Positions 53,436-63,595 of a stretch of 64,000 bases of DNA are shown piece by piece; positions within the stretch are counted from its first letter, which is position 1, and each line of letters opens with the position of its first letter. Made by a program: the position numbers and the translations under genes. Source of the DNA: Paracoccus sp. M683 (GTDB lineage: Bacteria > Pseudomonadota > Alphaproteobacteria > Rhodobacterales > Rhodobacteraceae); NCBI RefSeq assembly GCF_007096355.1, contig NZ_VKDF01000004.1, positions 681,483-745,482 of the forward strand, in the 5' to 3' direction. The notes beneath the pieces are model-generated. The model was given only the letters and a program-made list of their open reading frames with translations. It did no database searches and was not told the DNA's origin.

Positions 53436-53780
53436 TCTGATTTACCTCCTGCGCCAGGGCCACCAGAACGGAAACATCGCGCCGGCCGATGCAGAAGTAA
53501 ATCAGTGCCCACTGGAAACCGGGCTCATGGCCGCGGAACGAAAGGAAGCCAGTCATTGCGCAATGATGGCGCGCGTAGGCACGCTTGGAACCAGTCCTGA
53601 CGGGGCCTCCTCTTTACCAGGCCTATGTCGTGACAGCGCGATTGCTTCGTCATGCCGGGCGCTGCATAGCCAATTGGCTATAAGTTTATAATATGGCTCA
53701 TGAGCTATTTCCGTGAGGTCTGTGCGGTTTCTGGCAGGCCTTGCGCCTGGCAAGAAGCCTCCAGCAGGTATTGCAGGACC
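53436..53780. other. Gap with a palindrome and a hip-promoter-like duplicate
   Basis: No gene is supported. There is a perfect 16-bp palindrome, ATAGCCAATTGGCTAT (53666-53681). The adjoining stretch to 53716 resembles the hipBA promoter region, including ATGAGCTATTT at 53700-53710. Confidence 0.5.
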
Positions 53781-56700
53781 TCAGATTTCCAGCGGGGGCA
53801 GGGCGCGGACAATCTTTATCGTTTCGAGACTGACGGTGATCACCCGGCGTAGGAGGTCGAAGGGATAGCGCGGATCGCCGACGGTTTCATTGGCATAGTC
53901 GTTGGCATCGTTGATGATGCCGCTGTCCTTGTCCTGACGGATGGCCTGGCGTTCCATCACCCAGTCGATGGCGGGTTTGCCGTTGACCACATAGTCATAG
54001 GCGGCAAGAGGCACGTCGATCAGAGTGATATTGGCGTTGTAGTGGATGACCGAGCGGTCCTTGCCCTTACCGAAGGCCATTTTCTCGATCCGGAAGAACT
54101 GCTTCGGGTCGTCGATGCTGGCCAGTGACAGGTCGCCCTGTTTGATGGTCACGGGGTAGGGCTCGACGGTTTCATAACCGACATGCAGATCGCCGAGGGC
54201 GCGACCGGCCTGGACGAAGGCCCAGAAATCGGCGGGCTTCTTCACGCAGGGGATGCGGGGCAGTTCCTTGGTCAGGTTGTCGGCAAAGCGGCGGCGGTAA
54301 TCCTCGGAATGCAAGAGGCCATAGGTGTAGTAGAAGATGTCATCCCTGCTGATCGCCTCACCCGGATAGGCCACCTGGAAATGCTTCAGCCCCGCATCGG
54401 TGATGCCGTGCCGGGTGCGGTAGGCGGGTTTGTCGTCCTCGACCACCGAAAAGAGGTCATCGCTCGCATCGGTATCAACGCGGTCATAAAGGGTCAGCGG
54501 GAAGCATTGCGACCCATCCATGGCTGCCACATGCAAGCTGGGGATATCGTTGAGCAGGAGCACGGAAAGACCCGCGCGTCCGCCCGTGCCGGACAAGGCA
54601 ATCACCTTATTCTCAAGCCCAGCTTCCGGGAAGATCGCCGGGATCTGATACATCCTCTCATTCAGGCGGCGGCTGAAATAGAGATGCTGACGGAAAAATG
54701 GCCGGTAAGTCGCGGTCACGATCTGACCCTCCTCGAAAGCCAGAGGCTTTAGACGGGCAAGGTGGTTTTTCAATCCATCAGACCATGAAATGTCGCGTGG
54801 CGCGTCTCGGATGAACTCTTTGGCTGCTGTGGTGGCTTTGACTGCTGCGAAATCGGAAAGCTTGGTGTTATAGTAATCAACCGTGTGCTGGATTTGCCGT
54901 TCCAGCCGGGTTTTCGAGGAATTGAAGCACCAGGCATCGCGCTGTGTTTTTAGGCCCGCCGAATAATTCTCGAACAGAACCTTGGCGTCCTTGTCCTTCT
55001 TGTCGCCAATGCTGATATAGCCCGCCACCGAGTCATCGCGCTGTTTCAGCCAGTCGCCATGGGCATCGGGCACCACCTCTTGCCAGCCGTCTTTTGCGGT
55101 GATGCCCCGGATCGAGCGGAAGCCCGCGATGATCTTCAGCTTGTCTTCGCGGCTCAGGTAATCGCCAATGTCGTGGTAGAAGACTTGTCCCTGTTTTGCC
55201 GCATTGGGGTTCTTGACGAAAAGCGTAACCACGATAGGCGCGCGGCTGCCTGCGCCGAAAATCTTGCCGCCTTCGCGTCGAGATGTCTCGCCGCTGGTGC
55301 GCTGGTTGCCGCGTAGGTGGAAGACGTAGATCGCGGAAAACTCCTCGACCAGCGACTTGCGCATGCCATCGCCGGTATTGGCGTCGATCCACCCGCCATT
55401 GGTCACATAGGCCAGCACGCCACTGTCACCCAGACGGTCAGCGCCCCAACGGATCGCACGGATATAGCTGTCGTAAAGCGCGTTCTTGTTGGTGGCGGTG
55501 GAGCGGTCGGCGAAGGTTTCGCCGATCCTGCCATCAAGATGCGGATAGTTGATATGGTGCGAGACCGCATAGGGCGGGTTGCCCATGATGACGCGGATGT
55601 CGAGGTCCTGCTGGCGGCGGCGGCGTTCCGAGTTGTCGGGCATGACGAGGGCCAGGTCGTCCTTGCCCTCGGACATAGCAAAAGTGTCGGTCAGCAGGAT
55701 GCCGTTGAAAGGCGCGTAACTTCCCGAGAGCCCTTCATAGACGGACTCGATGTTGATCGCGGCAATGTAATAGGCCAGCAACACGATCTCATTGGCGTGC
55801 AGCTCATAGCGGAACTTGTGTTCCAGCTGGTCGGGCTGGATCAGGCCCGATTGCAGCAGGCGCGTTATGAAGGTGCCCGTGCCGGTGAAGGGGTCGATAA
55901 TATGGACGCCTTTGGAGCCGAGGGTCTGGCCGAACTCATCCTCCAGCACATCATTGACGGAACGGATAATGAAATCGACGATCTCGACAGGGGTGTAAAC
56001 GATGCCCAGCTTATCACGGGTGCCCTTGAAGGCCACGCCGAAGAAGTTGTCGTAGAGCTGGCGGATCAGGTCCTGCTTGGCGGCAGGATTGGTGATGCCC
56101 TGCGCCTTCAGCCGGACCGAGTGATAGAATTCGTCAAGGTCGCGGCTTTCCTTTTCCAGATGCGCGCTTTCCAGCACATCCAGCACACCCTGAATGGCGC
56201 GGGATACCGGGTTTTCGGTCGTGAAGCTGTGGCCCTCGAAAAGGGCGTCAAAGACGGGCCGCGTGATGATGTGCTGGGCCAGCATCTCGATGGCCTCGGA
56301 TTCAGAAATACCGCCGTTCAGGTCATCGCGAATTTCGGCAAGGAAGCGGTCGAATTCCGCGCGTGCCGGGCCGGGCGTTGACAGGATCGCCTCCAGCCGG
56401 GTGATATGGGCCATGGCGATGTCGCGCAGGCTGGCGGCCCAGCGGTCCCAGTATTCGCGGTCGCCGCATTTTCTGACGATTTTCGCCATGATGGCGCGGC
56501 TGAAATCATCCAGGATCAGACCGGGAAGGTCGGGCTGGCGGTCGTCCTCGATGACCGCATCGCCATCACGGGCTGCACCTGCGATGTCGGCGCGGGCGGC
56601 TGCGGGGCGGGCGGGCAGGGTTTCGACCGTCGCGGTGACCGAGGCCAGTTCCTGATCGCTGATGATCTGGATCCGGTCGGAGACATCCTGACCCAAAGCC

Positions 56701-58684
56701 ATCTGATTGATGGTCGCGTCGAAGCGTTCGTCATGGGCGCGCAGCGCGTTCAGAATCTGCCAGACGACCCGATACTTGTCGTTGTCGTTCAGCGCCTCTT
56801 CCGGGGATTTACCGGCCGGAATACCCACGGGCAGGATGACATAGCCCATCCGTTTGCCCGGCGCGCGGCGCATGACCCGGCCGACCGACTGCACAACGTC
56901 GATCTGGGATTTGCGCGGATGCAGGAACATGATCGCATCCAGCGCGGGCACGTCCACGCCTTCGGACAGGCAGCGGGCGTTGGTCAGGATGCGGCAGGTC
57001 TGATCGGAAGCTTCGGCCTTGAGCCAGTCCAGCAATTCGCCGCGTGTCTTGGCGTTGAAGGTGCCATCGACATGCCGGGCCTCAACCCGAAGTGGCGAAT
57101 TCTGATATTCTGATATTCTGATATTCTGATATTCTGATATTCTGATATTCTACAGCTATCTTCTTGATGTTGCAAGGTTAAATATTCATTATAAGCGTCC
57201 GAAACCGCAGAAAATTCTTCTTGCACCAGCATGGATGACCGGATGTCGCGGCAAAATGCCAGCGCGCGGCGCATGGGCTGGGCGTCGGCACCCAGGTCGT
57301 CGCGGATGTCCGTTTTGGTCAGCGCCTTGTAGCAGCCAAGGATGCGGGTCGCGTCGTCAAGGATCAGCCCCGAGGTCGGGTCCTCAATCCGGCTTTGCAC
57401 GGATTTTGCCACCAATCCTTCGTCCATGGCCAGAACGATGACCTTGTAATCGGTCAGCAGCTCATTTTGCACGGCCCAGCCAAAGCCGCGATAGAACAGG
57501 GTCGGACCAAAATCGTCCTCATTGTCCATCGAACGCAGTGTCACGCCAATGTCGCTGGCCCGCGATTTGGCGCCATCGCCATAGATGCGGGGGGTGGCGG
57601 TCATATACAGCCGCTTGTCGCCGCCGATGACCTCATCGCGGTGGATGCGGATGAAATTGCTTTCTTCCTGCCCGTCCAGCGCGGCGCCGGTGGTGCGGTG
57701 GGCCTCGTCGCAGATGATCAGATCGAACCGGCCCATGCCATGCACGTTCTGCGCATCCGATACGGTCTGGATCGACTGATAGGTGGCGAAAACCACGGTC
57801 ATTACGCCGGGTGCGGCATCGGCAACGCCCGCTGCCAGAACGCCTGCATCGGTGGTGGCGGGAAAGGCCAGATCCAGTGTGCTGATTTCGGCGACATCAT
57901 CCCGGGCAACCCGTCGCTTGCCGACCTGCGTGTCCGAGCAGACGGCAAAAGATCGCAACGCTGTCGTGCTGTCATGACTCCATTCGCGGACTGTCTGCGC
58001 CATCAAGGCCAGCGAGGGGACAAGGAACAGGATCCGGCCATCGGCACCGACCAGATCCTCGGCGATCTTCAATGCGGTAAAGGTCTTGCCCGTCCCACAA
58101 GCCATGATCAGCTTGCCGCGGTCATGGAGGGTCAGCCCGGCGCGAACAGCGTCAAGTGCCTCGCGCTGATGCGGTCGCAGATCTTTTCTAGGTTCCAGAA
58201 CGATGTCGTGTCGGGCGGCGAAGCTGTCCCATTGGACCGGAGAGGCCCGCATCTCGGACAGGCCGATCCGACGCACCGGGATGGTCTGTCCGATCAGCAT
58301 GTCCTCGGCATTGACCGACCATTCGCCTTCGGTCGAATCCATGACGATCCGGTCGGTGAAAGGCGGCCGGGAGGATGCGGCAAGGAAGGAATCAATATCT
58401 GCTTTGGCGATCTTGTGGCGCGGGGCGTAGAATTTGCACTGGATGGCGGCAAAACCAGCATGTCCTCGCAGTCTGGCGACAAGATCAATGCCGACATCCT
58501 TGCCATTCCAGCCGTGATCCGCAGCCCAGTCAGCCCAGGTCTGGACCTCGTCATAGCGCTGTGCCTGAACGGGGTCGTGCAGCAGGAAGGCTGCGCAAAG
58601 GCGTTCGTAATAGGTGCCCTTGTCACGCTCGTTTCCGGCCGCTTCGCGGTAGCTTTCAAGAAGGGAATCAAGCGGAAGGGTCAT
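53781..58684 (-). CDS. Type ISP restriction-modification enzyme, phase-variable, currently frameshifted
   Basis: A single-polypeptide restriction-modification enzyme of LlaGI/LlaBIII type, interrupted by an octanucleotide repeat (57099-57151). The first part (ATG 58684) carries an Mrr-like nuclease (VGIDLVARL ... FAAIQCKFY, about residues 65-90), then helicase motifs MACGTGKTFT, ICDEAHRTTG and YMTATPRIYG. After the repeat the frame is wrong and stops at 56984. The correct frame continues as RGELLDWLKAEASDQT through the second helicase lobe (VQSVGRVMRRAPG), an N6-adenine methyltransferase (DPFTGTGTF and GNPPYAV) and a target-recognition region to 53781. Losing one repeat unit gives an intact 1631-residue enzyme, close to known type ISP sizes. 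The long ends are otherwise intact. Confidence 0.9.
57099..57151. repeat. Octanucleotide tandem repeat inside the type ISP gene
   Basis: The unit ATTCTGAT is present six full times (57099-57146) plus ATTCT. On the coding strand it encodes a repeating ISEYQNIR. Eight is not a multiple of three, so each gain or loss shifts the frame. The 24-nt cycle has no stop in any phase. The repeat lies between the two helicase lobes (about residues 512-528). Confidence 0.97.
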
Positions 58685-58712
58685 GGAAAATCGCTGTTCT
58701 GAAAGGGCTGCG

Positions 58713-58943
58713 GTGACCATATGGGCAGAATGCGGGGGCGACAATACGGATGCCCCGATCATGATGATCCCCAGTCTGCGTGGCCGGGACGCAGTTGCCA
58801 AGAACGCGGCCTGCTGCGGTGAATGTTCTCGTGATATGAAAGCCCTGCCAATCGAGGTCAATTGTGATCGGTGTCAGTCACCGGCGCAGGAACTGGCGTC
58901 GATTGCCGGGATGATCCGGGAGCTGTGCCGTATCCTCCCCTGA
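58713..58943 (+). CDS. Small cysteine-rich protein, unknown
   Basis: A 76-residue frame from a GTG at 58713, with GAAAGGG 5 nt upstream. It has CC-x-x-C (ACCGECSRD) and C-x-x-C (NCDRCQSP) pairs that could form a zinc knuckle, and a helical end (ELASIAGMIRELCRI). It is divergent from the type ISP gene with almost no gap. Codon pattern looks genuine. I do not recognise the family. Confidence 0.45.
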   Translation: MTIWAECGGDNTDAPIMMIPSLRGRDAVAKNAACCGECSRDMKALPIEVNCDRCQSPAQELASIAGMIRELCRILP

Positions 58944-58996
58944 CGGTGCTTCCTGTTGGCTGAGAGGGGCCGGATGCGTCGAAATGGTGATCGCCG

Positions 58997-59329
58997 TCAC
59001 ACTTCCGCTCCCCTGATCATCCGCATGGCGTCTTCCAGAATACTGCTTTGGAACTCAGGCCTGATCTGGCCATCGAGGGAGAGGATTGTGATCTTGATCT
59101 GCAGCTCGGCGCGGTTGTTTGCCGGGATCAGGGCGATGTGGCTCTCGATGGTCATGATGCGGGTGCTGATGGCGGACATGGCGGTGAGGTGGGCTTGGCC
59201 GGTTGCGGTGGCGAATCCGGCGCTGGCGGCGCGGCGGTCGTGATCGGCGTGGGTTGTCCATGCGCGCTGCCAGTCGGCGAGGGCGGTGGTGAAGATCTTG
59301 CGCGGGGTTTGGGGCCGGGTTTTGGACAT
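58997..59329 (-). CDS. Conserved-looking hypothetical protein, 110 residues
   Basis: Starts at an ATG after GAGGTGCCCC. The protein is helical and Ala/Ile-rich (KIFTTALADWQRAWTTHADH; RIMTIESHIALIPANN) with no motif I can name and no signal peptide. It lies 95 bp downstream of the FtsH-like gene on the same strand and probably belongs to that cluster. Confidence 0.6.
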   Translation of the reverse strand: MSKTRPQTPRKIFTTALADWQRAWTTHADHDRRAASAGFATATGQAHLTAMSAISTRIMTIESHIALIPANNRAELQIKITILSLDGQIRPEFQSSILEDAMRMIRGAEV

Positions 59330-59424
59330 GGGGCACCTCGCGGTTGCGGGTTAGGATGATGTGGAAGAACAGAAGTGTTTTGGTGCTTTGATCGGTCCGG
59401 GCTGGTTGTCGCGTTTGGCGCTTC

Positions 59425-61539
59425 TCAGCCTGTTCGGCAGGCCGGAGGCGGAGGAGCGTCGGGTGATGATGGCGCGCTTTCCGGCTCGGGTGCTGCGGGC
59501 ATGCCCTCACTCGTCCTGACCTGCTCGAGCCATTTGGCGGCGTCGTTGCCGGAGAGTTCGCGGCGGGTGGCGAGGGCTTGGGCCATGTCCTCGAGCAGGG
59601 CGCGATGCGGGGCGAGGATCTGCAACGCCTGCGCCTCGGCGGCTTCGATGCGGGCACGCAGGCGCTGGCGCATGGCCTTGTCGTGCAGCCAGTCGGCAGT
59701 CTCGCCGAGCCAGAGCGGGCCCTCGGCGCCAAGGCCGAAGCGGGTCTCGATGGCCAGCGCGACGCGGGTCGCCAGTGCCAGATCGGAGTCGTCGGGGCCG
59801 CCGGCGCCCGAGGTGACCTCGCCGAAGACTAGCCGTTCGGCGGCGCGGCCGGCCATGAGTTCGGCCAGCAGATCGCTGTGATCCGCGATCAGGCCGGCGC
59901 GCGGGGCGCGGCGGATGCGGGTCTGGCCGCCGGTGCGGTCCAGCGCGATGTGCTGGATCTGGCCATGGCCAAGCGCCGCCGTCACCAGCGCGTGGCCGCA
60001 TTCGTGGATGGCGATGCGCTGCGTGATTGCGGGGTCTTCATCGGCGCCAAAGGCCGCGCGCAGATCCTCGGGTGTGATCTGGCGCCCGGCGCGGCGGGCC
60101 ACTCCGCGCAGGTCGCGCAGCGCGGCGTCGAGATCGGCCATGCTATGGCCGACGGCCTGTTGCGCCAGCGCGCGAATCTCGGGCTCGGGCAGGGTCAGAT
60201 GTCGGCGCAGCACGCCGGACAGCGCTGCCGCATCGGGCAGGGGCACGGCCAGGCGCAGATCGAACCGGCCCGGGCGCAGCACGGCCGGATCGATCAGCTC
60301 GGGGTGATTGCAGGTCGCGACCACGACCACGCCCTCATCGCGCGCGATCCCGTCCATCAGCGCGAGGAAGGCATTCACCACCATGACGCGGTAGTTCTGA
60401 TGCGGACCGCGATCCGTGCGGGTGCCGACGGCGTCGAGTTCATCGAGGATCAGCATCGCGGGAGCGCGGCGGCGGGCCTCGGCAAAACTCTCGCGCATGG
60501 CCTTGAGCATGTCGCCCAGATGGCCCGCGGCCTGCCATTCGCCGAAACTGGCCGGGACGGCAGCAAAGCCCGCAGATCGTGCCATGGCCTGCGCGAGCCA
60601 GCTTTTGCCGGTTCCGGGTGGGCCGTAAAACAGCGCGGTCCGGGACAGCTCGTTCCAACCGAGTTCGCCCGCGCGCCAGAGCTGCAGATCGGCGACCATG
60701 GCGCGGGCGGCGCTCAGCGCCGGGCTGTCGCCGGTGATGGCGTCGAGGTTGGGCTGGTCATGCTGGGCCAGATTCTCGGCCGCGCGCAGGGCGGACAGAT
60801 TGCGGGCGACCTCGGCTACCGTGGCGCCGCGGAGCGCGATCAGCAGGTCCGCCATGCCGGGGTGAAAGCGGTTCATGGCGATATGCAGCGCGGCGATGTC
60901 GCGGGATTTACCCGCCGGATGGGTGCGGGCCAGCAGCGCCTGCAGGACCTCCGCGTCGACGGGGGCGAAGTCGATGATCTGCATGCGGTCCTGCAGTCGG
61001 GGCTCGGGCAGGGCGCCGCCCGCCAGCACGATCAGCAAAGGTGCGGCGCTGTCGAACCCGATCATCAGCAGCCGCGTCAGATCGGCAGGGCGATCCCCGC
61101 TGCCGATGGGGATCAGGCGCAGGCAGCGCGGCGGCAGGCGCCGGGTCGGAAAGCTGTCCAAAGGCTTTTGCTCGCGGATCTGCCAGATTGCGGGCACAAT
61201 GCAGGGCAGGATGTATTGCAGCGCGGGCCAGTCTTCGGGCGGGACGCCGCGCAGCAGCGTGATGGCGTTCGGCGTGATCGCGGCATTGACGGCGGCCTGA
61301 TTGCCGAAGCTGGCGGCAAGGCGCAGGCCCGTCAGCAGCGTCCGGCTGGTCAGCATGGGCGGCGTGGGGTTTGCCATGCGGGCCGGGTTATCGTCGGTGG
61401 CATCCGCATCGGATTCCGGTGAATCCTCGTGATCCTGCAGGCGTTGCAGGAGCTTATGGGCGAGATAGCTCCAGCCGGGTTGGGCGGGTTTGGAGGCTTT
61501 CTTCGGGGCGGATTGCGGGACGGGCTGATGCTGGGTCAT
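59425..61539 (-). CDS. Soluble FtsH-like AAA+ ATPase with M41-type zinc protease domain
   Basis: A 704-residue protein. The first 250 residues are unlike any domain I recognise. An AAA+ module follows, with Walker A FYGPPGTGKSW (about 304-314), Walker B LILDELDAVGTR and arginine-finger region VLRPGRFDLRL. Next is an M41-like protease: zinc motif HECGH (about 512-516) and FGEVTSGAGGPDDSDLALAT with the third ligand. Unlike true FtsH it has no N-terminal membrane helices. The ATG at 61539 was chosen over a TTG further up. Energy-driven protein degradation or remodelling in the cytoplasm is likely; targets are unknown. Confidence 0.85.
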   Translation of the reverse strand: MTQHQPVPQSAPKKASKPAQPGWSYLAHKLLQRLQDHEDSPESDADATDDNPARMANPTPPMLTSRTLLTGLRLAASFGNQAAVNAAITPNAITLLRGVPPEDWPALQYILPCIVPAIWQIREQKPLDSFPTRRLPPRCLRLIPIGSGDRPADLTRLLMIGFDSAAPLLIVLAGGALPEPRLQDRMQIIDFAPVDAEVLQALLARTHPAGKSRDIAALHIAMNRFHPGMADLLIALRGATVAEVARNLSALRAAENLAQHDQPNLDAITGDSPALSAARAMVADLQLWRAGELGWNELSRTALFYGPPGTGKSWLAQAMARSAGFAAVPASFGEWQAAGHLGDMLKAMRESFAEARRRAPAMLILDELDAVGTRTDRGPHQNYRVMVVNAFLALMDGIARDEGVVVVATCNHPELIDPAVLRPGRFDLRLAVPLPDAAALSGVLRRHLTLPEPEIRALAQQAVGHSMADLDAALRDLRGVARRAGRQITPEDLRAAFGADEDPAITQRIAIHECGHALVTAALGHGQIQHIALDRTGGQTRIRRAPRAGLIADHSDLLAELMAGRAAERLVFGEVTSGAGGPDDSDLALATRVALAIETRFGLGAEGPLWLGETADWLHDKAMRQRLRARIEAAEAQALQILAPHRALLEDMAQALATRRELSGNDAAKWLEQVRTSEGMPAAPEPESAPSSPDAPPPPACRTG

Positions 61540-61729
61540 GGGCGGTTCCGGGACATGAGAGGATGGTCCGCGCTGCAAACGGGCGATGCGGATAATGGTT
61601 GGGGCGCTGTCAGTGGCGCGGAGACGGACGGGATCGAGAACGGGCGGGCTGGTGCCGTGGAGGCCGTAGCCGCTGGCGCCGCCGTTCGGGTCGTGATGCG
61701 AGAGACAGCAGGCTGGTCGTCGGCTCTTC

Positions 61730-62659
61730 TCAGCCTGACTGTGCGTCTGCCTCTGCCGCGATACGGTCGAGTTCGGCCTCGATCATCGGCAGCAGGCCCG
61801 GGCGATAGATCTCACGCACCACATTCATCGCGCCTGCGAGTTCGGGGGCGGGCACCACGGCCTTGGGATGGGCGCTGGTCAGACGACGATGCGCGGCCTG
61901 TTCCGCCCCGCAGGCCAGATGGCCCGAGGCCATCGCCAGCACCCGCAGCACCTCGACCTGCGCATCTTTGGCCAGACCGAGTTGATGGCGGTGGCGCTTG
62001 ACCGGATGGGCGCTGTAGCCCAGCTTGAGATAGTGCCGGGCGGAACGATCCGTCGTCGCGGGCAGACAGATGCGGAAGAGATAAAGGAAGCTTGGCTTCG
62101 CATTCCAGCCCCGGCCGCAGCCGGCGCAATCGCATTGGCCCCAGAGCATATTGGCCTGCGCGATGCGCTGCACATGGCCGCAGTGATGGCGATAGAGCCG
62201 GTAGTTCGGTCGCCCCGAAGGACAGTGCCCGAGCCGTTCCCAGCCAAAGCGCCGCGCCTCGCTGGCCTCACGCTCTGCGTGGCAGGTCTCGCAGCGCAGC
62301 CCGGTCTGGCCCTTGGCGACCCGTTCGATCAGCTCGAACTGGCGCGCCAGAACATGGTCGCAGGGCGCGCGGAAACGGCCATAGCCGCGCCGATCCGGAT
62401 CGGGGCTGAGGAAGGTGACCCCCGCCGCTGTGGCTACTGCGCTGCGTCGGGCGGCCAGGCAGTTCGGGCAGAGCGGCTGGTGGCGCATCAGCGTGAACAG
62501 CTTGGCCGTGACGCCGCCACCGCAGGTCCGGCAGCGCAGCTGCAGGTGATGGCGGTCGCGGATGCGGGCGATGAGGTCAAAGCCCTTGGCGGCGGCGGTT
62601 GCCTGCCAATGTGTATGGATCGGGCCGGGAAAAACGGGCGTTTGGTGTGTCGAAGGCAT
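61730..62659 (-). CDS. Zinc-ribbon protein with GIY-YIG-like C-terminal domain
   Basis: A 309-residue protein starting at the ATG at 62659, after GGGAGG. Repeated Cys pairs mark several zinc ribbons in the first 200 residues (CRTCGGG, CPNCLAA, CETCHAE, CDCAGCGRGW). The C-terminal third (FLYLFRICLP ... LKLGYSAHPVKRHRHQLG, then AEQAAHRRL) looks like the GIY-YIG/T5orf172 nuclease fold: a YL start, a K-GY-R helix and a later Glu. Family assignment is moderate. In this cluster it could be the DNA-acting component beside the AAA protease. Confidence 0.65.
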   Translation of the reverse strand: MPSTHQTPVFPGPIHTHWQATAAAKGFDLIARIRDRHHLQLRCRTCGGGVTAKLFTLMRHQPLCPNCLAARRSAVATAAGVTFLSPDPDRRGYGRFRAPCDHVLARQFELIERVAKGQTGLRCETCHAEREASEARRFGWERLGHCPSGRPNYRLYRHHCGHVQRIAQANMLWGQCDCAGCGRGWNAKPSFLYLFRICLPATTDRSARHYLKLGYSAHPVKRHRHQLGLAKDAQVEVLRVLAMASGHLACGAEQAAHRRLTSAHPKAVVPAPELAGAMNVVREIYRPGLLPMIEAELDRIAAEADAQSG

Positions 62660-62875
62660 GAGGGATCCTCCCGTGAGGCGGGATGCGTGGAAGGCGCAGG
62701 GCTGCGGCGAGGTGCAGCCCACGGCGGGGAACCTGGGAAGGGTGGCAGTGTGGCGGCGCGGTGCGCATCAAGGCAGTGCGCGAAGAATCCGCCGCGTCAT
62801 TGCTGTGCAGACCAGAACCCGGCGGGCCGAACTCTTCTCCGGGCCGCGCGGGTTCAGGCCGTCGAAGGTCGGGTG

Positions 62876-63463
62876 CTACACGCCGGGCGCGGCCTGCATG
62901 ACCTGCGGATACGCGTCGGAAGCCATCGCCATAGCAGCATCGGCGGCCGGAACATCCTCGGGCATAATCTCGACGCAATTGCCGTCGACCACCAGCGCAT
63001 GGTCGGGCAGGGCGGCGAGCTGCGCCAGCGCGCGCCGCGCCTCGGCCAGCATCAGGTTCACCCGCAGCGCCAGCGGATGCCGGCCCGGGCAGCGCAGCAG
63101 CGCCCCGGGCGTCGCGACACGCGCGTAAAGCTGCGCGAATTCCCCGGCATCCTCGCTGAGCACCAGCGCCCGGGTCAGACGCGCAATCCGCAACAGCGGC
63201 CGATCCTCAAGCCGTTCGGCGGGCGTGTCACACAGCGCATCCAGCGCCGCCCCGACTGCCGCCCGCGCGGCCTCGGCATCGCGCAGCCAGTGATCGCAGG
63301 CCGGATCCCAGCTGCCGGAATGCTCCAGATCCCGCTCGGCCTCGATCCACGCCCCAAGCGCCCGCTGCATCACGCCAAAGCGCCGCGTCACCGCGCTATG
63401 CGTGAAACCTGGAACATAGGCTTCCAGAACGCCAGCAGAATGAATAGATTGGTAAACAGTCAT
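62876..63463 (-). CDS. Hypothetical protein, 195 residues, unknown
   Basis: ATG at 63463 with TAGGAGATCG in front. The protein is mainly helical, rich in Ala/Leu/Arg (ARAAVGAALDALCDTP; RVNLMLAEARRALAQLAALP), and has no recognisable motif. It is the first gene of the leftward cluster (195-aa protein, zinc-ribbon/GIY-YIG, FtsH-like, 110-aa protein). It is divergent from the ribbon-helix-helix gene across an operator-like region. Confidence 0.7.
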   Translation of the reverse strand: MTVYQSIHSAGVLEAYVPGFTHSAVTRRFGVMQRALGAWIEAERDLEHSGSWDPACDHWLRDAEAARAAVGAALDALCDTPAERLEDRPLLRIARLTRALVLSEDAGEFAQLYARVATPGALLRCPGRHPLALRVNLMLAEARRALAQLAALPDHALVVDGNCVEIMPEDVPAADAAMAMASDAYPQVMQAAPGV

Positions 63464-63529
63464 GGTCGATCTCCTACAAGGTTGACCTGATTAGGGCCGA
63501 CAGAAGTGTTGGTAGCACTTCTTCGGTCC

Positions 63530-63578
63530 GCATATTCAACATATGCTCTATGACACCGGTTGTCAATATTCAGCATAT
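63530..63578. promoter_or_regulatory. Operator-like repeats between the unknown gene and the RHH gene
   Basis: GCATAT-tcaac-ATATGC (63530-63546) is a perfect inverted repeat. Its core, ATATTCAACATAT, recurs as ATATTCAGCATAT at 63566-63578, 34 bp away. Two such sites just upstream of a ribbon-helix-helix gene fit autoregulation and control of the divergent cluster. Confidence 0.6.
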
Positions 63579-63595
63579 CGTTTAATCGATGGCTT

